A DNA stretch of 64,000 nt from the NCBI GenBank assembly GCA_944472155.2, contig OX235273.1, positions 34,445,204 to 34,509,203 of the forward strand, given 5' to 3'. Below, piece after piece: positions 46,700 through 59,084 of this stretch. Numbering within the stretch: the first letter of the stretch is position 1; every line of letters begins with the position of its first letter. The notes under the pieces were generated by a model that saw nothing but the letters and a program-made list of their open reading frames with translations, searched no databases and was not told where the DNA came from. The stretch comes from Trichobilharzia szidati. Taxonomy: Eukaryota; Platyhelminthes; Trematoda; Strigeidida; Schistosomatidae. The position numbers were made by a program, and so were the translations under genes.

Positions 46700-47585
46700 T
46701 GTATTCACTTATTATTCTCATGTCATTCTTGGACGCCCGCTTCACTTACTTGCGAAGTACCATCAGCCCCAATGGGTTGATCTCTGACGAAATCTCAGCA
46801 CGGATACAGAAGGCTAGTTTCGTATATGCCAGTTTACGCCGTCTCTGGCGTAGACGTGATATCCAACTATCGACCAAAGGGCGTGTGTACTGCGCATCAA
46901 TCCGCTCCGTCCTCCTTTCTGGCTGTGAGACCTGGCCGTTGGGAGTGGAAGACATGAAAAGATTTGGTGTCTTTGATCATAGGTGTCTGCGTTCTATCTC
47001 TCGTGTGAAGTAGTATAATAAGGTGAGCAATACTGAGGTTTGGCGTCGGGTGCTAGGTAAGGAGGGGAAAGCAATCGACGAGGTTGTGAAGCTACATCGA
47101 CTGAGATGGCTGGGACATGAGTTACGCATGTCTAGCCATCGCCTTCCTCGACTGACGGGCAATGTTAGCTGACATAGAGTCAAGTTGTAAGAGAGCCAGC
47201 ACTGGTCAAACGAGAAGATGACTTCATCAGTCAATGAAATCCACAACAGTTAGTTTAAGCCAGCCATGTAGTGAGGTGTAGACTACTGTCTAGTTGTGGT
47301 CTTCAAGACGGTGCAAACCAATGAAGGCTGGAGACAATCGGTGATATGGCTGAAAATCGTTCCCAATGGATGGGCGCAGATGCATTCACTCCTTGTGACT
47401 TATAATACCCAATGAAACTATATTATTCTTCGTTATTACTATTCCTTTTGTCCCATATCCTTATCTACTGTCTATATTTTGCATTTCTACTTCTCTTCGT
47501 TTGTGTGCTAAATGTGCAATGGCGACTCTAACTGCTGCACATCAGTGCAAAGTTTTATCTTGAAAACAGACAAATAGACTTGGAC
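46700..47585 (+). mobile_element. LINE family 3, 3' fragment
   Basis: The frame at 46699-47013 encodes the post-RT region: FTYLRSTISPNGLISDEISA, RIQKASFVYASLRRLWRRRD, VYCASIRSVLLSGCETWPLG, FDHRCLRSISRV. After a stop the text continues NTEVWRRVLGKEGKAIDEVV and KLHRLRWLGHELRM. The C-terminus is decayed (a WRQSVIWLKIVPNGWAQMHS-like stretch). The same 3' end occurs inverted at 31.5 kb. This family is common in trematode genomes as far as I recall. It is distinct from the RTE LINE at 50 kb, although the post-RT domains are related. Confidence 0.72.
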
Positions 47586-47599
47586 GCCCAACCGGTCAT

Positions 47600-48540
47600 T
47601 TCATAACTGCGTTCTACCCGAGTGATGTCGTGGAGCGCGACATCACTCAGAAGTCTTCTCAACGCGTGTTCGATCCATCACCAAGTCCTTCGACATATTT
47701 GTTAGGCAGTAGGTTTTTGTTTGATTCTTTGACAGAATCCCTTGTTGCTTATTTTTTGTGGCTATCCAATCTTCAATATAGAGTCAAGGCTGGCATTGAT
47801 AGGAGTCTGAAGCCTGTTGAAAGCTGTTTAACTGACATGCAAAGTCTGTGAGCCACATAGAAGTACTGACTTAAAAGTGAGTCCTGAAAATCAAAATCGC
47901 GTTCTTTATGCGGAGTGAAGTAGATTTCCACACTGATTTTCAGTAATTCAAAGTCTATCCTACTTTTGACATCCTCACTTGTGCCACCTGTAGTGAAACA
48001 ATGTTGTTTAGATAGTTGAAAGAGGTGACCTCCTTCAAACTTCTTCCCTTTTGATAGTGATTGGTGCATGTTGTTAATGGTCGATGGGTATCTCTATCAT
48101 CTCCATCTTCTCTATTTTCACTTAACGTCCTGTCATCACCGCCTGCCTCTTTTGCCAACCTGTTGGTTTTCGCCTGTAGATCACTGAGTTTGTGTGACAT
48201 TAGACCAAAATCGTCAGCGACGTCCAGATCTTCTAGAGTATTATAGTTATTTAGGCGTATTCCTGTCTTCACTGATTTAGTTCACCAGAATTAGGGATAT
48301 TATTGATGAAGTTGGGCAGCTTTGTCTTACTCACGTCTCTACTTCAGAGGCATCACTGAGATTTCTGTTGTGAACCATTTGAAATATAGCATCGTTGTCT
48401 AACTTCTGAATTAGCTTAGTAAAGATTTGCAGCCTTGCACTCACTTTGTGGTCAACGCCATTAAAAGGCGTTATCAAAGTCGACGGTGTCCGGTTACAGA
48501 AGTTACTGCATTTTTTTCCGTCCAATGATGTTGCGTAGCG
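47600..48540 (-). mobile_element. RTE-type LINE fragment
   Basis: The minus strand at 48272-47955 reads LEDLDVADDFGLMSHKLSDL, then QAKTNRLAKEA. Motif C is therefore VADD with both aspartates intact. The post-RT part follows in other frames, with the C-terminus lost near 47600. Upstream, 48525-48331 (FNGVDHKVSARLQIF) is a scrambled motif A region. It is not functional because of frameshifts and truncation. Confidence 0.7.
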
Positions 48541-48897
48541 TTAATATTTGATCAGCACATGATTAGTTTCTCCTCAATCCTGTTTCTCTCCTGCACACTA
48601 TTGCATTCATGAGACTACCACTGAATATGACGAAAGTAGAATGAATCACCTGTTCAACGCTTCCTAGTTTTCAATGGTCATGTGAATTCCCTCTTGGATA
48701 TATTCTCTTCCATAATAATTCATTCTTGTTGAACAAACTATGCATGTGATGCATTTTGCATTCAAACGTTCTACTCAACAACAAAAAACTGATCAAATCT
48801 GTAATCAATGTTGTACTGTCATTTTATGTATAAATAAAAATATACAGAATAAACGCTGATATTAGAAAAGTATAGAGGAGACTGCAAAATGGAAAAC

Positions 48898-48925
48898 TAA
48901 TAATAATAATAATAATAATAGTGGT
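48898..48925. repeat. (AAT)n microsatellite
   Basis: About eight AAT units, followed by a short GTGGTAGTAGTAA run. Possibly the leftover tail of a LINE. Confidence 0.85.
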
Positions 48926-50085
48926 AGTAGTAATTTTTGCCTGTACTCTAAGCAATAATATTCAGGAAATTTGAGTTTTTTTCCATTTTTGCTTCGGAAA
49001 TTCTAAAATCATGAGAGAGATGGAAGGGACAGAGAGAGATAGCGAGAGAGACGTAGAAAGAGAAAACGTTAGTGAATTCATGGGATAGAAGGAAAACTAA
49101 ACGATGTGTCAGTCATTTAAAAAATGAAGTTAATAAGAGCAGTACTATATATATATATATAGTTATAAAGCTTTATGAGTAGAGTTATTTTCTATTCACA
49201 TGACTCCGCGTTTTTGCACACGAGATGGGAAAAGATGAGATTGACAGTCACATTAACCAATGTAGCTAAAGTTACAATTCTCTTTCAGAGGACATCAGGA
49301 ATACATGTTTTAAGCAGAAGCGAAAATGAATAAATGGTAGGAGAGGAAAAAAAATACTTCGACGTTGTATGATAAGACAACACACGCACACATGCTCACA
49401 CACAAATGTATATGATACAGGAACAGATGTTGTTGTGTGTTTTTTTCTGTTAATTCAGCAAAATACCTTTACTTGGGCGGGAGAAGGGGAGGCGAGGGAG
49501 GAAGTGAGTTCTATTACTCACTGAATCTATTTCAGCTTAACTTTATGTATATATGCCTGATAGAGTGAGGATTATAGAGAGACCACCCAGCCAATTAAAA
49601 CTTCAAAAATGTTATACACTATGAATGATGCACGCTATGGGGTAACTTTTGAGTCAAAACAAGTAAGCAATGAGTGATGCTGGCTACTTTGAAGGTATAC
49701 ATCAAAATGTCAGAAGAGTCGAGGATACACATATAAATATATATTTGTATCTTTAGAACTAACAGATGTCAGTATAACAGAATAGCAATACTTCTTGTAG
49801 GCCTGATGTGATGATTAGATTTACAAGATAGTATTTATAAGCTTCAAACCAACCTATTTCAAGATATTGGTTCTGTGTCATGTCACTGTAATTTATGTAC
49901 TGAATGAATAGTTTGACTTTTTGTCATCAAATCTACATGACAGCTTGTTATGACTAATGCACATCATTCAGAGAAGTCTTCAAATCCACAGAGCCTTTTT
50001 TGTTTATTATTCAAAAAAAGAACTCAGCGGCAGTATAGAGAAAGGTAGTTTGGCGAACCGATTGGAAATGACCAAATTCGATTTT
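48926..50085. other. AT-rich stretch with simple repeats
   Basis: (TA)n at about 49147-49162, purine-rich GAGAGA runs near 49015-49060, and CACACA near 49383-49405. No genes recognised. Confidence 0.5.
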
Positions 50086-50089
50086 ATTA

Positions 50090-53000
50090 AGTACAACCTC
50101 GCCTAGATTACTAGGTCACTAGTATTCTAGCCGGTTCCAAGCCCGGATAAAGAGGGAGGGTTGGGGAGTGGTGCTAGCAACTCCACCCCCAAAACTTAAC
50201 CAAATTGCTACTAAAACTCCAACGCACAAATATACTCAAAATTCTAAAAATACAAACAATAACCTTATCTTTCGCTGGAATCGGGGAAGTGAAATGACGC
50301 AGGCTGGTGAAAGCCTCCGGGAAGCCAGTCAGCCAATGTGCCTTCTTTCGATGAAAGCAAAAATAAGGATGGGGACGTGGAATATTCGTACAATGTACGA
50401 AGCTGGGAAGGCTGCTCAGGTAGCCGCAGAAATGAGGAGATATAAAATAGAAGTGTTGGGAATCTGCGAGAGCAGATGGAACGGATGCGGAAGGCGCCAA
50501 CTACCAACTGGAGAGACAATAATCTATTCCGGTCACCCAGAGGACGATCACGAGCACCGAGGGAGTAGCCATCATGATGTCACCAACAGCGGCTAAAGCT
50601 CTCATGCAGTGGGAACCAATCTCCTCCAGGATAATGACAGCCAGGTTCAACTCAAAAGGAGAGAAGGTTACAATCATTCAGTGCTACGCGCCTACAAACG
50701 CCTCAGAACATGAGAAGAAGGAGGATTTCTACAGTCAACTACAAACAGTAATGGACAACGTCCCAAAGAGCGATATCAAAATCATGATGGGTGACATGAG
50801 TGCGAAACTGGGAGGAGACAATACAGGAAGAGAACTCACCATGGGTCGCGAAGCCTTCGGTGAAATGAACGAAAATGGTGAACTCTCCTCAGACTTCTGC
50901 GCCTTCAATGATTTGGTGATTGGTGGCAGTGTGTTCAAACACAGGGATATACACAAGGCAACATGGATTTCACCAGATGGACACACCAAAAACCAGATAG
51001 ACTTCATTTCAATCTCAAGGAAGTGGAGACGGAGCCTACTGGACACAAGATCGAGGAGAGGAGCAGATGTGGGTTCAGACCACTATCTAGTACAAGGGAC
51101 TTTCAAGGTGAAGCTAAAAGCCTCGAGGATACCTGGGGATAGGCCACAATGCAAGTTCAACACTCAAAAACTGAAGGACACAATCACACAGGACATTTTC
51201 ACTGAAACTGTCAGAGTAAAGCAGGAAACACTACGTGGCACCACTGAGGAATCATCCGTGGAAGACCATTGGAATTCTCTGAAGGTAATTTTCAACGAAA
51301 CTTGTTCAACGGTTTTAGGAAGAAAGAAGAAACAAGACAAGGAATGGCTCACAACGGACACTTGGAAGCTAATAGAGGAGAGGAGAATGGTGAAAGAGAA
51401 AATGATTCAATGCAAAGATGGACAAGAGAAAGAGACGCTGAGCTCAAATTACACAGCACTGGACAAAGAAGTGAAGAAGAGTGCCAGGAAGGACAAAAGA
51501 CAATTCTACGACAACCTGGCTACTGAAGCTGAGAAGGCAGCAGACAAAAGGGACATGAGGATACTATATCAGATAACCAAGTCTCTATCCGGGAAGAGAT
51601 CAACACAAGTGAAACCTGTAGAAGACAGCCAAGGAAACCCAATTACCAAAGAAGAAAGAGAGATTAAACAATGGTCGGACCACTTCAAAGGACTCTTGAA
51701 CCGACCACCACCTGCAACCCGTCCAGAAATACCAACAACATCACGTACACAACTGCAAGTTGACACCAATCCTCCAGTGAAAGCTGAATTCTTGAATGCA
51801 ATCAAGCTTCTGAAAGCTGGAAAAGCAGCTGGACCGGATGGAATACCCCCGGAAGCACTGAAAGCGGACCCAGAGACGATAGCAGATATGCTGACTCCAT
51901 TACTGCAAAAGATCTGGAGAGAGGGAAAGGTGCCTACTGACTGGAAGAAAGGTTACCTAGTGAAACTACCAAAGAAGGGCGACCTAGGACTCTGCAAGAA
52001 CTGGCGAGGAATCATGCTCCTGTCGACGCCAAGTAAAATCCTGAGTCGCATCATCCTGGAGAGAATCAAGGACGCACTGGATACAGAACTCCGACCAGAA
52101 CAAGCCGGATTCAGGAAAGGCAAATCATGTTCTGACCAAATTGCAACTCTACGCATCATCATCGAACAAAGCATGGAATGGCAATCAAATCTCTACCTCA
52201 ACTTCATAGACTTTGAGAAGGCCTTCGACAGCGTTGACCGCGAAGTAACTTGGAAACTACTCGAGTACTACGGCGTACCGCAAATATTCATCAACCTTAT
52301 TCAACAACTGTACGACAACGGCACATGTCAAGTGATCCACAACGGAAAACTCAGCGAGGCATTTGAAGTAAACACAGGAGTCAGACAAGGGTGCTTATTA
52401 TCAACAATGATATTCCTAACTGTGGTGGACTGGATTATGCGTCAGATAGTGGGAAACGAGAAGACAGGGATATCCTGGACCGGCGTGAAGAACCCAGAAG
52501 ACCTGGATTTCGCGCGTGGATGATTTATGTTTGATGTCACACAATATCGAAGACTTACAAGCGAAAACCGACAAACTGGTCAAAGAAGCAGCAAAGACAG
52601 GACTACAGGTGAAGATAGACAAGACGGCGATTATGAAAATAACCAACCAACAACAGCAGCAACATCCAACGCCGATCACCATCAACGGGAGGGATTTGAA
52701 AGAGGTTACTTCATTCACTTATCTAGGGAGCATTGTCTCAACCACAGGAGGAACCGACGAGGATGGATAACCGAGAATCGGGAAGGCGAGAAACACATTC
52801 ATCAAACTGAAACCAATCTGGAAATCTTCGTCACTCAGCATCAACAACAAAATTCGGATTTTCAATACAAATGTCAAGTCAGTCAGTTCTTCTATACGGA
52901 TCAGAAACTTGGCGGGTCACAAAGAATATTTCCAACAGCCTGTTGCAGACGTTTATCAATAACTGTCTTCGTTCTATACTGAAGATCAGATGGCCGGAAA

Positions 53001-53330
53001 GAATCACCAACAAGAAACTATGGGGACAAACGAAACAAGAACCAGTCGCTCAACAAATATGCAGGAGAAAGTGGAGATGTATTGGACACTCGCTGAGAAG
53101 GCCGTTGGGTGACATCGCGCGTCAGGCCGTCGAGTGGAACCCGAAAGGGAAGCGGCGAGTGGGACGTCCAAGGATGACATGGAGGAGATCGTGTGATGAG
53201 GAACTGAAACAGTATGGACTTACATGGATGCAAGTGAAAAGTACAGCAGAAGACAGAAGTAAGTTGAGACGTGCAGTTGAAGCCCTATGTTCCAGTAGGA
53301 ACCCAAGGGAACAATAATAAAATAATAATA
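50090..53330 (+). mobile_element. Near full-length RTE-type LINE (EN + RT), inactivated
   Basis: This is the best-preserved mobile element. After a short 5' region, an APE-type endonuclease begins near 50345 (MGTWNIRTMYE, ICESRWNG). A frameshift at about 50550 moves it into the 649-codon frame 50574-52523. In that frame: CYAPTN near residue 37, GDMSAKLGGD near 73 (asparagine of GDFN lost), NQIDFI near 140 and SDHYLV near 168. The RT has GPDGIP near 420, RPEQAGFRKGKSCSDQI, motif A FIDFEKAFDSVDR near 543 and motif B GVRQGC near 602. Motif C is split by a 4-base insertion (FAR-G stop, then DDLCLMS in another frame). The C-terminus follows (52871-53317, ICRRKWRCIGHSLRRPLG, AVEALCSSRNPREQ) and an AATAATAAAATAATAATA tail. 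A further stop lies at about 52768. Confidence 0.9.
50574..52523 (+). pseudogene. LINE polyprotein: endonuclease C-part and reverse transcriptase
   Basis: This is the longest open frame in the window (649 codons). It covers most of the APE endonuclease, the linker and the RT up to motif C, where it ends prematurely in FARG. An intact family member would nick target DNA and copy its own RNA at the nick. Here the catalytic aspartate pair lies outside the frame. The length of undisturbed frame shows that the copy is fairly recent. The start is frame-limited: the true start is upstream, near 50345, in another frame, and a small deletion in the CACGAGCACCGAGGG region explains the shift. Confidence 0.88.
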
Positions 53331-54604
53331 GGTACATACAGTTTGTTAATTCTCCTATTTTACCTATTCTTCTTTATTGCACCCGCCTAATCTTTCCTGA
53401 GCTACTTCAAAATGACTTTGTTACATTGTGAAGAGCACAAAAAGCTGTTGGTGTGATGAGTGGGGTGTTGCTAAACAAACTTTTTAATGCTGTTGTAGAC
53501 AGACACTTGAATTTATGCAAGTAATTGGAGAATATATCATCATGTAGGACTTTGACCACCCTCTCTATAACAACTCTCCATTAGAAGCTCATCAGGCAGG
53601 ACGAGTAACAACTATAAAAGACCCTCTGCTTAGACGAATAAGTATAAAGACTGTTAGATACCTTATTCAGCATGCATTTTATGTGATGAGAAAAGTGTTA
53701 AGTATGAAGCCACCAACCTACTGCGAGTTCCCTTTTTATTCTTCACATATAACTTTCAGGATGTCTTTTAAGTGTTTATTATAATTTTACATTCATTTTC
53801 TTTACTGACATTATTATGAATGTGATTAACCTGTTAATTATCTTCCCACCAATCCATGTAAATTTAAAGAGATAAGGTGAAATAATGCAATTTATGCCGA
53901 AAATTCCACATTTTATTAAACGCACGTTATTGCTATTATGAAGAGTTGTCTTCAATTCTTGATCCGACTGACCCCATTAGTCGTCTATTCTTGTAGGTGA
54001 TGTAGAATAGCTGTAGAGCCTACTGCGAAACTTAGTCACCTAATGAAATCCTTCTCCCCCATGTCCGAAAAGAAATTACTTGTCCAGTTTTCCCCAAATT
54101 TTACATAATCAATGATGTATTTGTTTTCTCTCAATGAAAACTACCATAATGCTTTTGCGTTTGAAAATATCCATAATTGGTTCAAGTAACAATGGTAACA
54201 CTACTATTCATTAGGGATATTGGTACATTGAGCTGACAAGTCACGAATAGGACAAGGGGTATGTGGATATTAAAACAGCATTTAAAGACTGTGTAAGTAT
54301 CTGTAATAAGGTTTCAGGTTGGAGACAGCATACTTTTTCACATAGTGATTGATTCTACACAAAAATCGTGATGTCAACTTCAAAACTAATTATTCCATTT
54401 TGATGCACATAATTTGCATTCAGTGTTCTATTCTACACTAACCGACAATAAAATTGAACTCCAAAGATTCCGATGCCACTATCGCTCAAGAAATATGCAG
54501 GAGAAAGTGGAGGTGGTTTGGACACTTGATGAGGAGGACGCTGGGTGACATCGCACGTCAGGCCGTCGAGTGGAACCCGAAAGGGAAGCGGCGAGTGGGA
54601 CGTC
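53120..54604 (+). repeat. Tandem duplication unit 1 (period 1,436 bp)
   Basis: The segment 53120-54604 equals 54556-56040 at every position I compared (offset 1,436). It holds the LINE 3' end, about 1.1 kb of non-LINE spacer and the beginning of a second LINE 3' fragment. The duplication boundaries lie within LINE sequence. Confidence 0.92.
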
Positions 54605-54766
54605 CAAGGATGACATGGAGGAGATCGTGTGATGAGGAACTGAAACAGTATGGACTTACATGGATGCAAGTGAAAAGTACAGCAGAAGACAGAAGTAAGT
54701 TGAGACGTGCAGTTGAAGCCCTATGTTCCAGTAGGAACCCAAGGGAACAATAATAAAATAATAATA
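54465..54766 (+). mobile_element. Hybrid LINE 3' end created by unequal crossover
   Basis: The left part, to 54555, carries the variants of the 55.9-kb LINE fragment (GGTGGTTTGGACACTTGATG, ATCGCACG). From 54605 on it carries those of the 53-kb LINE (CCAAGGATGACATGG, GTGATGAGGAACTG). The switch lies in a 49-base stretch, 54556-54604, identical in all three copies. It has the left target-site copy AGATTCCGATG (54465-54475) but not the right one. Confidence 0.88.
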
Positions 54767-56040
54767 GGTACATACAGTTTGTTAATTCTCCTATTTTACC
54801 TATTCTTCTTTATTGCACCCGCCTAATCTTTCCTGAGCTACTTCAAAATGACTTTGTTACATTGTGAAGAGCACAAAAAGCTGTTGGTGTGATGAGTGGG
54901 GTGTTGCTAAACAAACTTTTTAATGCTGTTGTAGACAGACACTTGAATTTATGCAAGTAATTGGAGAATATATCATCATGTAGGACTTTGACCACCCTCT
55001 CTATAACAACTCTCCATTAGAAGCTCATCAGGCAGGACGAGTAACAACTATAAAAGACCCTCTGCTTAGACGAATAAGTATAAAGACTGTTAGATACCTT
55101 ATTCAGCATGCATTTTATGTGATGAGAAAAGTGTTAAGTATGAAGCCACCAACCTACTGCGAGTTCCCTTTTTATTCTTCACATATAACTTTCAGGATGT
55201 CTTTTAAGTGTTTATTATAATTTTACATTCATTTTCTTTACTGACATTATTATGAATGTGATTAACCTGTTAATTATCTTCCCACCAATCCATGTAAATT
55301 TAAAGAGATAAGGTGAAATAATGCAATTTATGCCGAAAATTCCACATTTTATTAAACGCACGTTATTGCTATTATGAAGAGTTGTCTTCAATTCTTGATC
55401 CGACTGACCCCATTAGTCGTCTATTCTTGTAGGTGATGTAGAATAGCTGTAGAGCCTACTGCGAAACTTAGTCACCTAATGAAATCCTTCTCCCCCATGT
55501 CCGAAAAGAAATTACTTGTCCAGTTTTCCCCAAATTTTACATAATCAATGATGTATTTGTTTTCTCTCAATGAAAACTACCATAATGCTTTTGCGTTTGA
55601 AAATATCCATAATTGGTTCAAGTAACAATGGTAACACTACTATTCATTAGGGATATTGGTACATTGAGCTGACAAGTCACGAATAGGACAAGGGGTATGT
55701 GGATATTAAAACAGCATTTAAAGACTGTGTAAGTATCTGTAATAAGGTTTCAGGTTGGAGACAGCATACTTTTTCACATAGTGATTGATTCTACACAAAA
55801 ATCGTGATGTCAACTTCAAAACTAATTATTCCATTTTGATGCACATAATTTGCATTCAGTGTTCTATTCTACACTAACCGACAATAAAATTGAACTCCAA
55901 AGATTCCGATGCCACTATCGCTCAAGAAATATGCAGGAGAAAGTGGAGGTGGTTTGGACACTTGATGAGGAGGACGCTGGGTGACATCGCACGTCAGGCC
56001 GTCGAGTGGAACCCGAAAGGGAAGCGGCGAGTGGGACGTC
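54556..56040 (+). repeat. Tandem duplication unit 2 (period 1,436 bp)
   Basis: Second copy of 53120-54604; see that entry. No differences were seen in the spacer at the points compared. Confidence 0.92.
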
Positions 56041-56194
56041 GAAGGGTGACATGGTGGAGATCGTGTGAAGAAGAGTTGAAACAGTATGGACTTACATGGA
56101 TGCAGGTGTAAAGTACAGCAGAAGACAGAAGCAAGTGGAGACGTGTAGTTGAAGCCCTATGTTCCACTAGGAACCCAAGGGAACAATAATAATA
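55901..56194 (+). mobile_element. 5'-truncated RTE-type LINE with target-site duplication
   Basis: A 3' fragment of about 280 bases ending GAAGCCCTATGTTCCACTAG and AATAATAATA. It is flanked by AGATTCCGATG (55901-55911) and AGATTCCGACG (56195-56205), a near-perfect 11-base duplication. It reads RRKWRWFGHLMRRTLGDIAR and ends with an early stop (MQV then TAA). It is the original fragment that took part in the crossover. Confidence 0.82.
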
Positions 56195-56205
56195 AGATTC
56201 CGACG

Positions 56206-56955
56206 AGTAAGTCTGTTAAATAGAGTCCAATGACATAGAATAGTTGCTCACTGTCAACACTGGATTGTAGTATATCTCAATACAGATCAAAAATGAGTGA
56301 AACTAGTGAAATTTGGCGCCTAACTATTTGGTGAATTGCTGTAATTTATCCACTTGTTAACATAAACAATCAGGGCAAAATTCACTTCAGGACTGGCTGT
56401 TTAAACCACTGGAAAGTGGAATACCACAGCATCAAACTCACCCTTCTTTATCTGATTAATAAGATTTCATTGTGAAAAAAACTTTGAAATCAGTCACTTA
56501 CTCAAACCATTTTTATGTTTTTCTAAATTTTACGAAATACACAAAAACAAACAAATAACAACCAATAACTCTTGCATGAGAGACATTTGTCATGGTTTAA
56601 TGGATAACAAGCATTACAGCTTTTGAAACGTTGTGTCCTGGGTTCAAGTCTCCACACCTCATCACCGTTACCTACTGGCAAGTGAGCAGTTTGACTTTGA
56701 CGCTTTTCCGAAATCAGAATCATTCGGAAGGAAGGGTTGTGTTTACATTAAGGTTTCAATGTTATATTTTAATCCACCAAACACTGTTTATAATGAAACA
56801 TATTACAAATACGAAAACAACATACCACAAGGAAAGAAACAACTTAATTTCCTAAAGAAAACATAAACTAATTTAAAATTATAGATTTTTATTATTTCTC
56901 ACATTTAATGTCCATCACTATAGGAGACAGTAAATGAAAACACCTGAAATCATTC
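56206..56955. other. AT-rich stretch, nothing recognised
   Basis: Short open frames on both strands without motifs. On the minus strand, an AATAAA at 56888-56893 lies about 67 bases past the stop of the ORF at 56960-57233. Confidence 0.4.
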
Positions 56956-56959
56956 TACC

Positions 56960-57233
56960 TTAAGAAGAACATTTACAACCATCCATTAGTTTACTGTATG
57001 AACTGTATTCATCATTATTTTTGTTTTGTTTTAATGAATAATGTTCTCCACCTTTTTTTCTCTCCTTAATCTCCTGATTTTTTTGAAAATTCTCTATCAT
57101 GGTGACTTCGTGTAATCTGTTTTTAAACAAGGCGGAAAACAAAATTTCACATTGAACATGAAATTGAGGCGCGGCATTCAAGTATTTACAGTTGCTTTTT
57201 TCTGTTTCGTGCCTACATAATATTTTTCCAAGT
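56960..57233 (-). CDS. Protein-like ORF, possible 3' terminal exon
   Basis: An open segment of about 90 codons reads LQLGKILCRHETEKSNCKYL, NAAPQFHVQCEILFSALFKN, RLHEVTMIENFQKNQEIKER, then a KK-rich part, ending SYSKLMDGCKCSS and a TAA at 56960. It is hydrophilic, with several cysteines and no recognised domain. An AATAAA on the same strand follows at 56888-56893. I see no convincing acceptor at the left of the frame, so this may be chance. Confidence 0.25.
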
Positions 57234-58355
57234 TGTAATTATGTAGTAAGTAGGCATTTTACTTGTTAGTGATTATTATTATTATTAATATTTTAATTTC
57301 CTTCAATTTTTATTCACGTTACTTAAAGGAAATATACAAGAAAACAAGAGTTGTACATATAATTTTGTTCAAATAAATTTTCTGTTCATTGACAAAAAGG
57401 ATTAGACATGCAAAAGAGTTTCTGTTCCTTTACTTTTAAAAGTATAACTTGCTTCTTAAAACTTCAAGTATCACGTAGACGTTTCTTTTCTTTTTAACAA
57501 AATACTTGTTCTACTTTTCAGTAGGAAAATATTCATAAATAAAATTTAGATAAAGTGCATTAAGGAAGTGAGTTTCTTTCCTCTTAATAAGTTATGATTA
57601 CAGAAAGATAAGTATTGAAAGCAAAAGGTTACAGGGATCTCTTTGCTATAGAAATTATCTGTTGAAATAAATTCAACTGAATATTCAGAAGATTCGCACA
57701 TACGACGGAACTTTTTCAATGAAAACTACACTAAAAGAGTTTTAAATTGACAGTCCATACGGGAAATTGCATGGCTTTAAGTGGACAACTGATCAAAGTG
57801 ACTATTATTAGTCATACCTTATTCTCTGACTGGAAAATAAGCGCAAGCTGGACTTGGTTGTCTTCACTGGATGACTCTCTACGCACTTTCGTTCCCTCCT
57901 TACATAATCACCAACATATCAATTTGGGACGCTTAACCAGTCACTTCAAAATCGGCTTACAATGGAGATCTTGGCGTTTGATGTCAGTTGAAGGTCTGTC
58001 TTCACATCATATGTCCAGTCCACGTTCGCTTTTTTGTCCATATATATGAATACATATATTAGTTGCCATGTTCACTGTGCCTCTGTTTTCTTTGTTGCTT
58101 GTCCTTGCTGGAAGGTATTCTCACCCTCAGTATCGACGCAGAATGAGAAGCAGTTGATACAATCCCTTAGCCTCTTGGAAATGTTTCCCGTAACCCAGAA
58201 TAAGCTGCAATGCTATATTCATGTCGAGAATCGAATAAAACCAGCTTTTCTTACTAATCTGTGACTGTATTAGGCATTTGAAAGTGATTGTTGAAACTGT
58301 CATTCATAACAATTTTTACACTCAAAAGCTGAGCGTCAGTCCTTTAAAATAAACA
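57234..58355. other. AT-rich stretch, nothing recognised
   Basis: ATT repeats near 57275-57290. A plus-strand frame of 100 codons at 57747-58049 has no recognisable domain. Confidence 0.4.
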
Positions 58356-58360
58356 GAAAA

Positions 58361-58669
58361 CTAAGCATTATTGTGGACAAGCACAGCATCCTTTATATAA
58401 TTCAGTAACCGAAAGTGCTGGACCTGGTTGAGTTTTCTAAATGTCACTTTTTCAAACCACTTGATATCTTTTCGTTCATTTGGGAAATACGAAAATACTG
58501 AAAATAAAAAAAACTCAGTGCAAGATATTCTATGCGTTCCTGATATACAAATTACTATACTATCGTTATGTATATTGGTATACACCTCGAAACCGCCTTC
58601 CCAAATATCTGAAAATAACATTTCAGATAGGTTTATCTTTTGAATCCCATCCTCCAGTAGACAGTTCAC
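58361..58669 (-). CDS. Unidentified minus-strand ORF
   Basis: 102 codons. An internal TTTTTTTATTTTCAG acceptor would lead into FSYFPNERKDIKWFEKVTFR and KLNQ, with only a weak donor (CAG/GTCCAG). The second half looks protein-like and the first half less so. No domain is recognised. Confidence 0.2.
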   Translation of the reverse strand: MNCLLEDGIQKINLSEMLFSDIWEGGFEVYTNIHNDSIVICISGTHRISCTEFFLFSVFSYFPNERKDIKWFEKVTFRKLNQVQHFRLLNYIKDAVLVHNNA

Positions 58670-59084
58670 CCACTCATGACTTTAAAACAAAAATTACTGG
58701 TTCTGGTCACTAAAATGTGTATTTATAAGTTTACTTGTTGTTATGTAGTAATACCACTAAACCTTTACTTCACTAGCTTGTTAACTGTGGACATAAGGCA
58801 TCCTTGTACGAATGCTTTACAGTGAGACATAGAGTTCACCAATACTAGACGAAAGGACTTTGAATACGACATTCATACAAAGCCGAATCACTTGCCTTTC
58901 AGGATCCGAAACTGTACTTCTACGTTCAAATTTATAACATACAATAACTTACCTTCCAATGATGACAATAGCGATCTGGACATAATCACGTGACGTTTTA
59001 TTCTTCACTATTTTTTTTAATTATTATTGTCATATTATAATACTTATATTATGTAAACAATTCATCGTATTTCTTCTGATGTTG

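Noticed and set aside
46746..47246. Minus-strand ORFs opposite the 46.7-kb LINE
   Set aside because: The plus strand clearly encodes the LINE post-RT domain; these are antisense shadows.
50174..50519. Minus-strand ORFs of 84-108 codons opposite the LINE
   Set aside because: Shadows of the LINE endonuclease coding strand.
57747..58049. Plus-strand ORF of 100 codons
   Set aside because: No recognisable domain, weak coding character and no convincing splice borders.
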